From contig JAKFDI010000012.1 in assembly GCA_036676235.1 (NCBI GenBank), forward strand, positions 106,200-170,199: 64,000 bases of DNA, read 5' to 3'. Position 1 is the first letter of the stretch. The number at the start of each line of letters is the position of its first letter. Position numbers and translations under genes: made by a program. A model generated the notes under the pieces. That model made no database searches. It saw nothing but the letters and a program-made list of their open reading frames with translations, and had not been told where the DNA came from. The DNA comes from JAKFDI01 sp036676235. GTDB lineage: Bacteria > Pseudomonadota > Gammaproteobacteria > Burkholderiales > Burkholderiaceae_C. This document shows, piece by piece, positions 25,519 to 35,293 of the stretch.

Positions 25519-26184
25519 ATGCTTTCCACCGCCGACGCCATCCGTGCCCGCCGTTCCGTGCGCGGCTTTCTTCCCGAGCCCATTGCCCCCGACACGCTGC
25601 GCGCCGTTTTTGAACTCGCGCAATGGGCGCCGTCGAACTGCAACACCCAGCCGTGGATCACGCACGTGGCCTCGGGCGACACCTGCGAACTGCTGCGCCG
25701 GCGCATTTCGGAAGCGGCGCGCGACCCGGCGCAGAGCGCGCCGGACTTTCCCTATGACGGCAAGTATTCGGGCATCTACCGCGAGCGCCAGATCGACGCG
25801 GCGGTGCGGCTGTTCGGCGCGATGAACATCGCGCGCGACGACAAGGCCGGCCGCACGGCGAGCTTTGCGCGCAACTTCGCCTTCTTCGGCGCGCCGCACG
25901 TGGCCTTCCTGTTCCTGCCCGAGCCCTTCGGCCTGCGCGAGGCGGCCGATTGCGGCATGTACGCGCAGACGCTGATGCTCGCGCTCACGGCGCACGGTCT
26001 CGCGTCATGCCCGCAGACGGCGCTGAGCTACCACGCCCCGATCGTGCGCGAGGTACTGGGCGTGCCGGATTCGCACAAGCTGCTGTTCGGCCTGTCGTTC
26101 GGCCACGAAGACACGGCGGTCGAGGCCAACGAGTGCCGCACCGAGCGGGCGCCGCTGGACGCCTCGGTGCGATTCCACGAATAA
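25519..26184 (+). CDS. Nitroreductase family protein
   Basis: 221 residues. The N-terminal RARRSVRGFLPEPI and APSNCNTQPW are the FMN-binding signatures, and the C-terminal GLSFGHED block is typical. Such flavoenzymes reduce nitroaromatics, quinones or unsaturated ketones with NAD(P)H. It is divergent from the eut row; 163 nt separates them. Confidence 0.92.
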   Translation: MLSTADAIRARRSVRGFLPEPIAPDTLRAVFELAQWAPSNCNTQPWITHVASGDTCELLRRRISEAARDPAQSAPDFPYDGKYSGIYRERQIDAAVRLFGAMNIARDDKAGRTASFARNFAFFGAPHVAFLFLPEPFGLREAADCGMYAQTLMLALTAHGLASCPQTALSYHAPIVREVLGVPDSHKLLFGLSFGHEDTAVEANECRTERAPLDASVRFHE

Positions 26185-26210
26185 GAATAAAAGTGTGAGG
26201 GGGCCGGCGC

Positions 26211-26519
26211 TCAGCCGAAGAAGTGCTTGAACACCTCGGGCTCGCTCACCTCGCGCATCACCAGTCCTTCGATCGCCTCGCGAAACGGCGTCGGCTCGGG
26301 CAGCGTGGCAAGGGTGGCGGGCATGGTGACGTTCCACGCACTGTTGAAGTCGGCGGCGGGCGAATGGGCGTTCAGGCTCTGTGGCGCCTTCGGCACGGCA
26401 GCCGCGGGGCGCTGCGTCAGCGTGTGCGCCAGCGAAGCCAGTTCGTCCCAGCCCATGAAGTCCTTGAAGCCAAGGAACTGGTAGGTCGGCGTGGCGGGCT
26501 GCGGTGCGCGCGGGTTCAT
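26211..26519 (-). CDS. Hypothetical 102-residue protein
   Basis: Soluble, no signal peptide or membrane segment, no motif I recognise. ATG 26519 is followed by a Pro/Ala-rich stretch and an aromatic patch YQFLGFKDFMGWDEL. It converges with the nitroreductase gene (26 nt apart) and is divergent from the formate dehydrogenase operon. Codon use (G/C third positions) looks like that of neighbouring genes, which supports it being real. Confidence 0.55.
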   Translation of the reverse strand: MNPRAPQPATPTYQFLGFKDFMGWDELASLAHTLTQRPAAAVPKAPQSLNAHSPAADFNSAWNVTMPATLATLPEPTPFREAIEGLVMREVSEPEVFKHFFG

Positions 26520-26719
26520 GGTGTGGACCTCGGATCGATATTTGTAGCGAAGCGTATCGAAGCCGGCGCGCTGCGCATGCCCGGAAAAGCTGGTGAAGCA
26601 CGCGCCAATTTGCCGCGGCCGGGTGCGCATCGTCAGGTCAGCGCAGGCGCGGCATAGACTGTGACGGTTCGTTTCGCTCGTCCGTCTTCCGCCCGCGCCG
26701 GCCTTCCGTCTTTCCCGCC

Positions 26720-28546
26720 ATGAAGTCATCGCATCCGCCTGAAACCTCCGCCCGCAGCGACGACGTGGTGGCCACATTCAGTGCCGACGAGATGCGCCAG
26801 CGCATCCAACGCAAGAGCCGGCTCAAGGGCCGGCAGCCGGACGACGCGGCGCTCGCCGAGGTGCGCGCGCTGCTCGGTCCTGTGCCGGCGGACGGCTGGC
26901 GGCGCGATCGGCTGATCGAGCATCTTCATCTGGTCAACGACCGCCACGGCGGCCTGCAAGAACGCCACCTCGTCGCGCTGGCGCGCGAGACCAACGTGCC
27001 GATGGCCGAGGTGTTCGAGGTCGCGAGCTTCTATCACCACTTCGAGCTGCTGCGCGAGGGGGATGCCGCACCGGCGCTCACGGTGCGTGTGTGCGAAGGC
27101 CTGAGCTGCGAGCTGGCCGGCGGGCGTGACCTGCTGGCGCGGCTGCCGGCGCTGCTGGGTGGCGAGGTACGCGTGATCCCGGCGCCCTGCGTCGGGCGCT
27201 GCGAGCAGGCGCCGGTGGCGGTGGTGCATCAGCGGCCGGTGCTGCAGGCGACGACAGATTCGGTGGCCGACATCGTGGCGGCCGGCCTGACGACGCATCC
27301 GCCCGCCACGACCGCCGCACTTTTCGATCCGGCCGCCGAAGCGCCGTGCGAGATCACCGCCGCGTCGTCCGACGCCAGCCCAGCCTGCGTCGACTACGCG
27401 GCCTACCGCGCTTGCGGCGGCTACGCGCTCGCAGCCGACGTGATCGCCGGCCGGCGCCCGGCAGACGAGGTGCTGAAGACCCTCGAAGACGCCGGCCTGC
27501 GCGGTCTCGGCGGCGCGGGCTTTCCGGCGGGCCGCAAGTGGCGCATCGTGCGCGACCAGCCCGCGCCACGGCTGATGGCGGTGAACATCGACGAAGGCGA
27601 GCCGGGCACCTTCAAGGACCGCACGTATCTGGAGCGCGACCCGCACCGCTTTCTCGAAGGCGTGCTGATCGCCGCCGCTGTCGTCGGCATCGACGCCTGT
27701 TATCTCTACCTGCGCGACGAATACCACGGCTGCCGCGCGCTGCTGACGCAGGCGATTGCCGAGTTGCAGCGCGACGCGCCCTTTCCGCTGCCGCAGATCG
27801 AGCTGCGCCGCGGCGCCGGTGCCTACATCTGCGGTGAAGAGTCGGCCATGCTGGAAAGCATCGAAGGCAAGCGCGGTGAGCCGCGCCTGCGCCCGCCCTA
27901 CATCGCCCAGGTCGGCCTGTTCGAGCGGCCCACGCTGGAGCACAACTTCGAGACGCTGTACTGGGTGCGCGACCTCGTGCAGCGCGGCGCCGCCTGGTTC
28001 GCGGGCTTCGGCCGCCATGGCCGCAAAGGCCTGCGCAGCTTCAGCGTGAGCGGCCGCGTCAAGCGCCCAGGTGTGAAGCTCGCGCCCGCAGGCATCACCC
28101 TGCGCGAGTTGGTGGACGAATACTGCGGCGGCATGGCCGAGGGCCACACGCTGTATGCCTACCTGCCGGGCGGCGCCTCGGGCGGCATCCTGCCGGCGGC
28201 GATGGCCGACGTCCCGCTCGACTTTGACACCCTGCAGCCCCACGGCTGCTTCATCGGCTCGGCGGCGGTCATCGTGCTCGGCCAGCACGACCGCGCACGC
28301 GATGCGGCGCTGAACATGATGCGTTTCTTCGCCGACGAAAGCTGCGGCCAGTGCACGCCCTGCCGCGTGGGCACCGACAAGGCGGCACGCCTGATGGCGG
28401 CCGATGCCTGGGACAACGCGACGCTCGCCGACTTGGGCGAGGTGATGGCCGATGCGTCGATCTGCGGATTGGGGCAGGCAGCGCCGAATCCGATCCGCTG
28501 CGTGCAGCAGCATTTCGCCCATGAGATCGGTGGAGGCGCGGCATGA
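26720..28546 (+). CDS. NAD-dependent formate dehydrogenase, beta subunit (NuoE-NuoF fusion)
   Basis: 608 residues. Residues about 40-195 are NuoE-like (thioredoxin-fold 2Fe-2S ligands CEGLSCE and CVGRCEQ). The rest is NuoF-like, with GLRGLGGAGFPAGRKW and NIDEGEPGTFKDR (FMN), YICGEESAMLESIEG (NADH) and ESCGQCTPCRVGT (4Fe-4S). It takes electrons from the alpha subunit and reduces NAD+. The fused form corresponds to the beta subunit of two-subunit FDH1-type enzymes (as in Methylorubrum) rather than separate FdsG and FdsB. It overlaps the alpha gene by 4 nt. Confidence 0.93.
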   Translation: MKSSHPPETSARSDDVVATFSADEMRQRIQRKSRLKGRQPDDAALAEVRALLGPVPADGWRRDRLIEHLHLVNDRHGGLQERHLVALARETNVPMAEVFEVASFYHHFELLREGDAAPALTVRVCEGLSCELAGGRDLLARLPALLGGEVRVIPAPCVGRCEQAPVAVVHQRPVLQATTDSVADIVAAGLTTHPPATTAALFDPAAEAPCEITAASSDASPACVDYAAYRACGGYALAADVIAGRRPADEVLKTLEDAGLRGLGGAGFPAGRKWRIVRDQPAPRLMAVNIDEGEPGTFKDRTYLERDPHRFLEGVLIAAAVVGIDACYLYLRDEYHGCRALLTQAIAELQRDAPFPLPQIELRRGAGAYICGEESAMLESIEGKRGEPRLRPPYIAQVGLFERPTLEHNFETLYWVRDLVQRGAAWFAGFGRHGRKGLRSFSVSGRVKRPGVKLAPAGITLRELVDEYCGGMAEGHTLYAYLPGGASGGILPAAMADVPLDFDTLQPHGCFIGSAAVIVLGQHDRARDAALNMMRFFADESCGQCTPCRVGTDKAARLMAADAWDNATLADLGEVMADASICGLGQAAPNPIRCVQQHFAHEIGGGAA

Positions 28547-31389
28547 GCGCGCAGGTGGAAATCACGCTCGATGGCCGGCGCGTCGAGGCGCACGAAGGCG
28601 AAACCCTCCTGAGCGTTGCCACGCGCGAAGGCATCGCCATCCCCACGCTGTGCTTCAAGGACGGCTACCGCCCCGCCGGCAACTGCCGCGCCTGCGTGGT
28701 CGAAGTGGCGGGCGAACGCACGCTGGCGCCGAGTTGCTGCCGCAACGTACAGCCCGGCATGGACGTGAAGACCAACAGCGAACGTGCGAAGAAGAGCCAG
28801 CGCCTGGTGCTGGAAATGCTGCTCGCCGACATGCCGGAACAAGGCCACAAATGGGCCGACGACACCGGCGCCCTGCCCCACGGCGAACTGAGCGACTGGG
28901 CCGCGCGCGAAGGCGTGACCGTGCGGCCTCAACTGCGCGCTCTCCGCCGCGAGCAACCGGCGCCAGACGTGTCGCACCCCGCCATGGCCGTGAACCTCGA
29001 CGCCTGCATCCAGTGCACCCGCTGCGTGCGCGCTTGCCGCGAGGAACAGGTCAACGACGTGATCGGCTACGCCGGGCGCGGCGCATCAAGCCGCATCGTC
29101 TTCGACCTGTCCGATCCAATGGGCGACAGCACCTGCGTCGCCTGCGGCGAATGCGTGCAGGCCTGCCCGACCGGCGCGCTGATGCCCAAGACACAGCTCG
29201 GCTCGCAGGTGGTGGACAAGAAGATCGATTCCGTCTGCCCGTTCTGCGGCGTGGGCTGCCTGCTCACCTACAACGTACGCGACAACAAGATCGTCGGCGT
29301 CGACGGCCGCGACGGCCCGGCCAACCACAGCCGGCTGTGCGTGAAGGGCCGCTTCGGCTTCGACTACGCGAGCCATCCGCAGCGCCTGACGAAGCCGCTG
29401 ATCCGCAGGCCGGGCGTGCCCAAGGATCCGCAGGCCACGCCGAACCCGGCTGACTGGTCGGCGGTCTTTCGCGAAGCGACCTGGGACGAAGCGCTGGAAC
29501 TCGCCGGCGGCACGCTGCGCCGCCTGCGCGACACGCACGGCCCCAAGTCGCTCGCCGGCTTCGGCTCGGCCAAGGGCAGCAACGAGGAGGCCTACCTCTT
29601 CCAGAAGCTCGTGCGCACCGGCTTCGGCAGCAACAATGTCGACCACTGCACGCGGCTGTGCCATGCGTCCAGCGTGGCGGCGCTGCTCGAAGGCGTGGGC
29701 TCGGGCGCGGTGAGCAACCCGGCGGGCGACGTTGAGCATGCCGAGGTGATCTTCGTTATCGGCTCCAACCCCACGGCCAACCACCCGGTGGCCGCCACCT
29801 GGATGAAGAACGCGGCGCAACGCGGCGCGAAGATCGTGCTCGCCGACCCGCGCCGCACCGAACTCTCGCGCCACGCCTGGCGCACGCTGCAGTTCAACGC
29901 CGACACCGACGTGGCGATGCTGAACGCGCTGATCCACACGGTGATCGACGAAGGGCTGGTCAATGCAGACTTCGTGCGCGAGCGTGTGAGCAACTTCGAG
30001 GCGCTCAAAGAAAACGTGCGCGGCTACAGCCCCGAGGCGATGGCGCCGATCTGTGGCATCCCCGCCGAGACGCTGCGCGAAGTGGCGCGCGCCTTCGCCA
30101 ACGCGAAGAGCGCCATGATCCTGTGGGGCATGGGCGTGAGCCAGCACGTGCACGGCACCGACAACGCGCGCTGCCTGATCGCGCTCGCCTCCGTCACCGG
30201 CCAGATCGGCAAGCCCGGCTCCGGCCTGCACCCGCTGCGCGGCCAGAACAATGTGCAGGGCGCGAGTGACGCCGGGCTGATCCCGATGATGTTCCCCAAC
30301 TACCAGCGCGTGGACAACGAGCAAGCGCACGCGTGGTTCGAGGACTTCTGGCAGACGCCGCTCGACGCCGCGCCCGGCTACACGGTGGTCGAGATCATGC
30401 ACAAGGCCCTCGCGCCCGACAGCGACCCGCACAAGATCCGCGGCATGTATGTGATGGGCGAGAACCCGGCCATGAGCGACCCGGACCTGAACCACGCGCG
30501 CCACGCCCTCGCCTCGCTGGAGCACCTGGTGGTGCAGGACATCTTCATGACCGAGACCGCGTGGCTCGCCGACGTGGTGCTGCCCGCCAGCGCCTGGCCC
30601 GAGAAGAGCGGCACGGTGAGCAACACCGACCGCATGGTGCAGCTCGGCCGGCGCGCGCTCGACCTGCCGGGCGAGGCGCGGCAGGACCTGTGGATCATCC
30701 AGCAGCTCGCGCAGCGACTCGGGCTCGACTGGCGCTACGAGGGCGAGGAATCGGGCGTGGCCAAGGTGTACGAGGAGATGCGGCGCGCCATGCACGGCGC
30801 CATCGCCGGCATCACCTGGGAGCGGCTGCAGCGCGAGGACAGCATCACCTACCCCTGCCTCACGGCGGACGACCCCGGCCGCCCCATCGTCTTCGACGAC
30901 ACCTTTCCCACGCCCAGCGGCCGCGTGACGCTGGTGCCGGCCGACATCATTCCTGCCGCCGAGCGCCCCGATGCCGACTACCCCTTCGTGCTCATCACCG
31001 GCCGCCAGCTCGAGCACTGGCACACCGGCAGCATGACGCGCCGCGCGAGCGTGCTCGACGCGCTGGAGCCCATCGCCACCGCCTCCCTCAATGGCGACGA
31101 CCTCGTGCGCCTGGGGCTGCAGCCCGGCGACGTGCTCACCCTGCGCTCGCGCCGCGGCGAGGTGGCGCTGCACGCCCGCCGCGACGACGGCACCCCGCGC
31201 GGCGCGGTGTTCGTGCCCTTCGCCTACTACGAGGCGGCGGCCAACGTGCTGACGAACGCCGCGCTTGATCCGCTGGGCAAGATCCCGGAGTTCAAGTACT
31301 GCGCGGTGCAGGTGCTGGCGGGCGGCGTTGCGGCCGCGCGTTCGGGCTACGGCAACGCGGGCCACGCAGACGCGGCATCCGCGCGATAG
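28543..31389 (+). CDS. NAD-dependent formate dehydrogenase, alpha (Mo/W-bisPGD) subunit
   Basis: 948 residues. In order: an N-terminal 2Fe-2S domain (CFKDGYRPAGNCRACVVEV), a NuoG-like cluster region, two 4Fe-4S clusters (CIQCTRCVRAC, CVACGECVQACP), the proximal cluster CPFCGVGCLL with CVKG, and the bis-molybdopterin domains. The metal ligand is Cys373 in TRLCHASS, encoded by TGC, so it is not a selenoprotein. No Tat signal is present, so it is cytosolic. It oxidises formate to CO2 and may run in reverse. Whether it carries Mo or W cannot be read from the sequence. Confidence 0.95.
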   Translation: MSAQVEITLDGRRVEAHEGETLLSVATREGIAIPTLCFKDGYRPAGNCRACVVEVAGERTLAPSCCRNVQPGMDVKTNSERAKKSQRLVLEMLLADMPEQGHKWADDTGALPHGELSDWAAREGVTVRPQLRALRREQPAPDVSHPAMAVNLDACIQCTRCVRACREEQVNDVIGYAGRGASSRIVFDLSDPMGDSTCVACGECVQACPTGALMPKTQLGSQVVDKKIDSVCPFCGVGCLLTYNVRDNKIVGVDGRDGPANHSRLCVKGRFGFDYASHPQRLTKPLIRRPGVPKDPQATPNPADWSAVFREATWDEALELAGGTLRRLRDTHGPKSLAGFGSAKGSNEEAYLFQKLVRTGFGSNNVDHCTRLCHASSVAALLEGVGSGAVSNPAGDVEHAEVIFVIGSNPTANHPVAATWMKNAAQRGAKIVLADPRRTELSRHAWRTLQFNADTDVAMLNALIHTVIDEGLVNADFVRERVSNFEALKENVRGYSPEAMAPICGIPAETLREVARAFANAKSAMILWGMGVSQHVHGTDNARCLIALASVTGQIGKPGSGLHPLRGQNNVQGASDAGLIPMMFPNYQRVDNEQAHAWFEDFWQTPLDAAPGYTVVEIMHKALAPDSDPHKIRGMYVMGENPAMSDPDLNHARHALASLEHLVVQDIFMTETAWLADVVLPASAWPEKSGTVSNTDRMVQLGRRALDLPGEARQDLWIIQQLAQRLGLDWRYEGEESGVAKVYEEMRRAMHGAIAGITWERLQREDSITYPCLTADDPGRPIVFDDTFPTPSGRVTLVPADIIPAAERPDADYPFVLITGRQLEHWHTGSMTRRASVLDALEPIATASLNGDDLVRLGLQPGDVLTLRSRRGEVALHARRDDGTPRGAVFVPFAYYEAAANVLTNAALDPLGKIPEFKYCAVQVLAGGVAAARSGYGNAGHADAASAR

Positions 31390-31488
31390 GCCGCGCGATC
31401 AACCCGAGGCGCGGGCGGCTGGTACGGTGGCCCCTGCCCCGGCACGCCTGTTGCCGCCTCATCCACTCAACCCACGCACCGACACACG

Positions 31489-32613
31489 ATGAATACAGCC
31501 GACCTGCTCGATTGGTTCGAACTCACCACATTTCTCGGCATCTCGATGGCGAACTGGGCCGTGGCCGTCGGCACGGCGCTGGTCGCCTGGCTGGTGATGT
31601 CGCTCGGCCTGCGCTTCGCGCTGCGCCGCGCAAAGCGGCTCACCGGGCGCACCTCCAACCGGATCGACGATGTGGTGGTCGAGGTGCTTGCGGGCACCAA
31701 CCGCCTGCTGATCTTCGTCGTGTCGCTGCTGGTGGGCGTGGGCATGCTGGACCTGCCCGAGCCCTGGCCGGCGCGCGTGGCGCAACTGTGGTTCCTCGCG
31801 GTGGCGCTGCAGGTGGGCCTGTGGGGCAACCGGGCGATCAAGGCCGGGCTGAAGGGCTATGTCGCGCGGAACTCGAGCCCCGGCATGACGCAGGTCAGCG
31901 CCTCGGCGACGCTGATGTCGTGGGGCCTGAACACTGCGTTGTGGGCGGTGGTGCTGCTGTCCATCCTCGCCAACGTGGGCGTGAACATCACGGCCTTCGT
32001 TGCGAGCCTGGGCGTCGGCGGCATTGCCGTGGCGCTGGCGGTGCAGAACATCCTCGGCGATCTGTTCGCCTCGCTGTCGATCGCCGTCGACAAGCCGTTC
32101 GAGGTGGGCGATTTCATCGTCAGCGGCGGCATCGTCGGCTCGGTGGCGCATGTCGGCGTGCGCAGCACCCGCATCCGCGCGCTGAGCGGCGAGCAGATCG
32201 TCATCTCCAACACCGAGCTGCTCAAGCAGACGATCAACAACTACAAGCAGCTGCTGGAGCGACGCATCGTCTTCAAGTTCCGGGTGAGCTACGACACCAC
32301 CGCCGAGCAAGCCGAGGAAATCTCGCGCATCGTCGGGCGCGTCATCAGCGCGAACGAGAAAGTGCGTTTCGACCGCGCGCACCTGCTGGCCTTCGGCGAG
32401 GAAGCGCTGGAGTACGAGGTGGTCTACATCGTGCTGGACCCGGACTACAACCTCTACATGGACATCCAGCAGCGCATCAACCTCGCACTGATGCGCGAAC
32501 TCGAAGGCATGGGCGTCACCTTCGGGCTACCCATCCGAAAGGTGTTCATGGCAAGCCCCGTCGCGCTGGCGCAGCCGCCCGACGAGGCTGCGCCGCAGGG
32601 CGAGGCGCGTTAG
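31489..32613 (+). CDS. MscS-family mechanosensitive channel
   Basis: 374 residues, four predicted transmembrane helices. The pore-lining helix and beta domain are recognisable in GVGGIAVALAVQNILGD and VDKPFEVGDFI. The C-terminal cytosolic part extends to about residue 355. It releases solutes on hypo-osmotic shock. It lies 100 nt after the FDH alpha gene, and I see no reason to connect the functions. Confidence 0.92.
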   Translation: MNTADLLDWFELTTFLGISMANWAVAVGTALVAWLVMSLGLRFALRRAKRLTGRTSNRIDDVVVEVLAGTNRLLIFVVSLLVGVGMLDLPEPWPARVAQLWFLAVALQVGLWGNRAIKAGLKGYVARNSSPGMTQVSASATLMSWGLNTALWAVVLLSILANVGVNITAFVASLGVGGIAVALAVQNILGDLFASLSIAVDKPFEVGDFIVSGGIVGSVAHVGVRSTRIRALSGEQIVISNTELLKQTINNYKQLLERRIVFKFRVSYDTTAEQAEEISRIVGRVISANEKVRFDRAHLLAFGEEALEYEVVYIVLDPDYNLYMDIQQRINLALMRELEGMGVTFGLPIRKVFMASPVALAQPPDEAAPQGEAR

Positions 32614-32783
32614 GCGGCTCGATCGCTCGCATCGCGACGGGGCGCTTCCGACGCTGCCTTGCTCGCGCCGGACCTCATTCGCACAAGGCGGCGTTCAGCG
32701 CCAGGTGGTCGAGCCCCCAGAGAGCTTGCCCGCCTGTACCTTTCGTGGTACCGTTTGCGCGGAGTCGAGGACATGGGTGAGGC

Positions 32784-33137
32784 ATGGCGGAGCACGCACC
32801 ACAGAAGACGCCGCTGGTCTTCTATCGAAGCATCAGCGCGAAAGAGCCGGTGCGCGACTGGCTCAAGGGCCTGGATGCGGCCGATCGGCAGGCGGTCGGC
32901 CAGGACTTGATGCGGGCGCAATGGCGCTGGCCCGTCGGGATGCCGCTGTGCCGCCCGATGGGGCAAGGGTTGTGGGAGATCCGCACGGAATTGCCCCGCA
33001 ACCGGATCTCTCGCGTATTGCTTTGCCTGGACGACGGGGTACTGGTGGCGCTGCATGCCTTCATCAAGAAGACACAGAAGACGCCCGACGACGAACTGGC
33101 ATTGGCGCGCAAGCGCCAGAAGGAGTTGAAGTCATGA
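32784..33137 (+). CDS. RelE/HigB-type toxin (phage Gp49-like)
   Basis: 117 residues. VRDWLKGLDAADRQAVGQDL near the start, PLCRPMGQGLWEIRTEL, then RVLLCLDDGVLVALHAFIKKT are the consensus of the Gp49/HigB-like RelE superfamily, ribosome-dependent mRNA interferases. ATG 32784 precedes the conserved core by 15 residues. The stop overlaps the start of the antitoxin-like gene by 4 nt, toxin first, as in higBA modules. Confidence 0.88.
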   Translation: MAEHAPQKTPLVFYRSISAKEPVRDWLKGLDAADRQAVGQDLMRAQWRWPVGMPLCRPMGQGLWEIRTELPRNRISRVLLCLDDGVLVALHAFIKKTQKTPDDELALARKRQKELKS

Positions 33138-33412
33138 GCAAGCGGCATCACGGCACGAGCCTCGACAGCTTCCTCGAGGAGGAAGGCCTCTTCGAGGAAA
33201 GCCAGGCACTGGCCATCAAGGAAGTGGTCGTCTGGCAATTGACCGACGCGATGGAAAGACAGTCTCTGAGCAAGGCGCGCCTGGCGGTCATGCTCAAGAC
33301 CAGCCGTTCCCAAGTGGACCGACTACTCGACCCCACCCGCGATGTGACCCTTTCGACCTTGCAACGCGCTGCCGCCCTGGTGGGCCGCAAGGTGCAGATC
33401 GAGTTGGTGTAG
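33134..33412 (+). CDS. XRE-type antitoxin (HigA-like)
   Basis: 92 residues with an HTH near residues 45-80: LSKARLAVMLKTSRSQVDRLL. This matches Cro/C1-like antitoxins paired with Gp49-type toxins. It presumably neutralises the upstream RelE-like protein and represses the pair. It is translationally coupled (ATGA at 33134). The pair lies between MscS and GlxA genes, separate from the formate genes around it. Confidence 0.88.
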   Translation: MSKRHHGTSLDSFLEEEGLFEESQALAIKEVVVWQLTDAMERQSLSKARLAVMLKTSRSQVDRLLDPTRDVTLSTLQRAAALVGRKVQIELV

Positions 33413-33483
33413 GCCGAATTCGTCCGAGCCGCGCGGCGTCGTGCGCGGGCGAGACACGCGACCTCCGCTGCATGCGCCGATTG

Positions 33484-34467
33484 TCAGGCTGCTGCGCCGC
33501 GCGCGCGGCGCCGGAAGTGCCCCGGCGACTGCCCGACCTGCCGGCGAAAGAGCCGAGAGAACGTCGCCGCGTCTTCGTAGCCCACGGCCGACACCACCTG
33601 GCCGACGCTCATGGCGCCGCTCTCGAGCAGATGCTTGGCTCGATCGACGCGCGCCTGCTGCAGCCAGCGCAAGGGTGTGGTTCCGGTGTCGGCCCGATAG
33701 CGGCGCAGCAGCGTGCGCGTGCTGGCGTGGAACGCCTGCGCGAGGCGCGGCAGGTCATAGGGCTGCGCCAGACGCGCCGCGAGCCACCGGTTGACCTGGG
33801 CGGAGAACGGCGCGGCCGGCGCGGGCAGCAAGGCGTTGTCGACATAAGGCTTCTGGGTGCTGCGCTGCGCGTCCACCAGGGACAACCGCGCTGCCGCACG
33901 CGCCACGCGCTCGCCGAAGTGGGCCCGCACCAGATGCAGGCCGAGTTCGAACGCACTCGTCACGGCGCCGGCGGTGATGAGGCCTTCTTCCACGCACAGC
34001 AAGGCCTGGGGCTGCAGGTGCACCGCGGGAAAGCGCTCGGCAAACTCGCGCTCGAACGGCCAGGAGGTGGCGGCGCGCCGGCCGTCGAGCACGCCGGCCT
34101 CGGCGAGCAGGAAGCTGCCCATGCACACGGACGCGAGCGGCACGCCCGCCGCATGGCGGCGCTTCACCAGCGCGATCTCGGCCTGCAGGCCGGGGGCCTT
34201 GTGCGGCCACTGCCCGAACCGGCCGATCTCGAGGCCGGGAACGACCAGCAGGTGCGGCCGCTGTCGTAAAGCATTGACCTGCAAGCGCAGGCCGCCGGCC
34301 AGTGCCACCTCGCCGCTGCGCGCCGCGACGATGCGCGTTGCGAACGGCGCGCGATCACCGAGGCCCATGTTCGCGGCCAGGTGGTTGGCAATGAGCAGCA
34401 GGTCGGTCAGCCCGAACACGGTAATGCCCATGCAGCCGGGGTAGACGAGGACGGCGATGTCGTTCAT
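33484..34467 (-). CDS. GlxA-type AraC regulator with DJ-1/PfpI domain
   Basis: 327 residues. The N-terminal DJ-1/PfpI-like domain (1-190) keeps the Cys elbow (ASVCMGSFLLAEAG). The C-terminal AraC domain (about 215-320) shows PRLAQAFHASTRTLLRRY and SVGQVVSAVGYEDAATFSRLF. GlxA regulators usually control amine or amino-acid catabolism. It is divergent from the GST gene at 34594 (126 nt), which could be a target. Confidence 0.92.
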   Translation of the reverse strand: MNDIAVLVYPGCMGITVFGLTDLLLIANHLAANMGLGDRAPFATRIVAARSGEVALAGGLRLQVNALRQRPHLLVVPGLEIGRFGQWPHKAPGLQAEIALVKRRHAAGVPLASVCMGSFLLAEAGVLDGRRAATSWPFEREFAERFPAVHLQPQALLCVEEGLITAGAVTSAFELGLHLVRAHFGERVARAAARLSLVDAQRSTQKPYVDNALLPAPAAPFSAQVNRWLAARLAQPYDLPRLAQAFHASTRTLLRRYRADTGTTPLRWLQQARVDRAKHLLESGAMSVGQVVSAVGYEDAATFSRLFRRQVGQSPGHFRRRARGAAA

Positions 34468-34593
34468 GGCGCGAGGCGATCGTTTGGCGTAATCGACCGC
34501 AATTTAGGCGATCTCGCCACTGGCGGCAATGCGCCCGGCATTCGAGGATGGCGCCATCGCAACTCATGCAACTCACGCAAAGGCGCAAGTTCA

Positions 34594-35217
34594 ATGGACT
34601 ACTTCTTCTCCCCGCTCGCCTGCTCGATGGCCGGCCGCCTGCTCATCCTCGAATCCGAACTGCCGATCGCCATGCATCCGGTGTCGCTGCAGCGCAAGCA
34701 GACCGCCGATGGCGAAGACTTCCATGCCGTGTCGGCGCAGGGCCAGGTGCCGGTGCTGCGCTTCGACGACGGCCGGGTGCTCACCGAGAACATCGCCGTG
34801 CTGCACGTCCTTGCCGACCTCGCGCCGTCGCACGCCTACCTGCCGGCGCGCGACACAGCCACGGGCCTGGCCGCACTGCAGTGGCTCGCCTTCAGCGCGA
34901 CCGAGGTGCACAAGCTGTGCCTGTACCCGATGTTCAACCGCCAGACGCCGGACGCGGTGAAGGACTGGGCGCGTGCGCAGTTGCCCCGGCGGCTTGCCGT
35001 TGCGGCGCGGCAACTGGACGACACGCCCTGGCTCGCGGGCGATGCCTTCACCGTGGCCGACGCGCACTTCGGCTGGGCGCTGACGCTGTGCCGCCTGGCC
35101 CGCGTGGACGGCGCACGCGAAGGGTCGCTCGCGCGCTATTGGGACCATCTTCAGTCGCGCCCCGCGTTCGCGGCCTGCCTGAACGAGGAGCGGGCGCTGT
35201 ACGAACAGCACGCCTGA
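34594..35217 (+). CDS. Glutathione S-transferase family protein
   Basis: 207 residues. FSPLACSMAGRLLILE is the N-terminal active-site segment (Ser/Cys type, beta-like GST), with GQVPVLRFDDG (cis-Pro) and LTENIAVLHVL. The C-terminal helical domain includes PWLAGDAFTVADAHFG. A second GST lies at 14.7 kb, but the two are not close relatives by eye. It is divergent from the GlxA-type regulator. Confidence 0.9.
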   Translation: MDYFFSPLACSMAGRLLILESELPIAMHPVSLQRKQTADGEDFHAVSAQGQVPVLRFDDGRVLTENIAVLHVLADLAPSHAYLPARDTATGLAALQWLAFSATEVHKLCLYPMFNRQTPDAVKDWARAQLPRRLAVAARQLDDTPWLAGDAFTVADAHFGWALTLCRLARVDGAREGSLARYWDHLQSRPAFAACLNEERALYEQHA

Positions 35218-35281
35218 CGGGGCCACCGCCGGACCGGCGCGCCACAGGAATCCCCCATGCCCGACGGGTCGTGTTCCGGCC

Positions 35282-35287
35282 TAGACT
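35282..35287 (+). promoter_or_regulatory. -10-like hexamer just before DUF3305 gene
   Basis: TAGACT lies exactly 6 nt before ATG 35294 with no Shine-Dalgarno between. It is a candidate -10 box for a leaderless mRNA that starts the second formate dehydrogenase operon. No clear -35 is visible. Confidence 0.45.
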
Positions 35288-35293
35288 GGCCCT

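Noticed and set aside
29086..31365. Open frame of 759 codons antisense to FDH alpha
   Set aside because: Low-complexity Ala/Arg/His/Val-rich shadow of a gene with GC-rich third positions. No motif.
14724..35217. The two GST genes as a duplication
   Set aside because: The N-terminal active-site segments (SPRSPYVRKVM versus FSPLACSMAGR) and lengths differ enough to suggest separate subfamilies.
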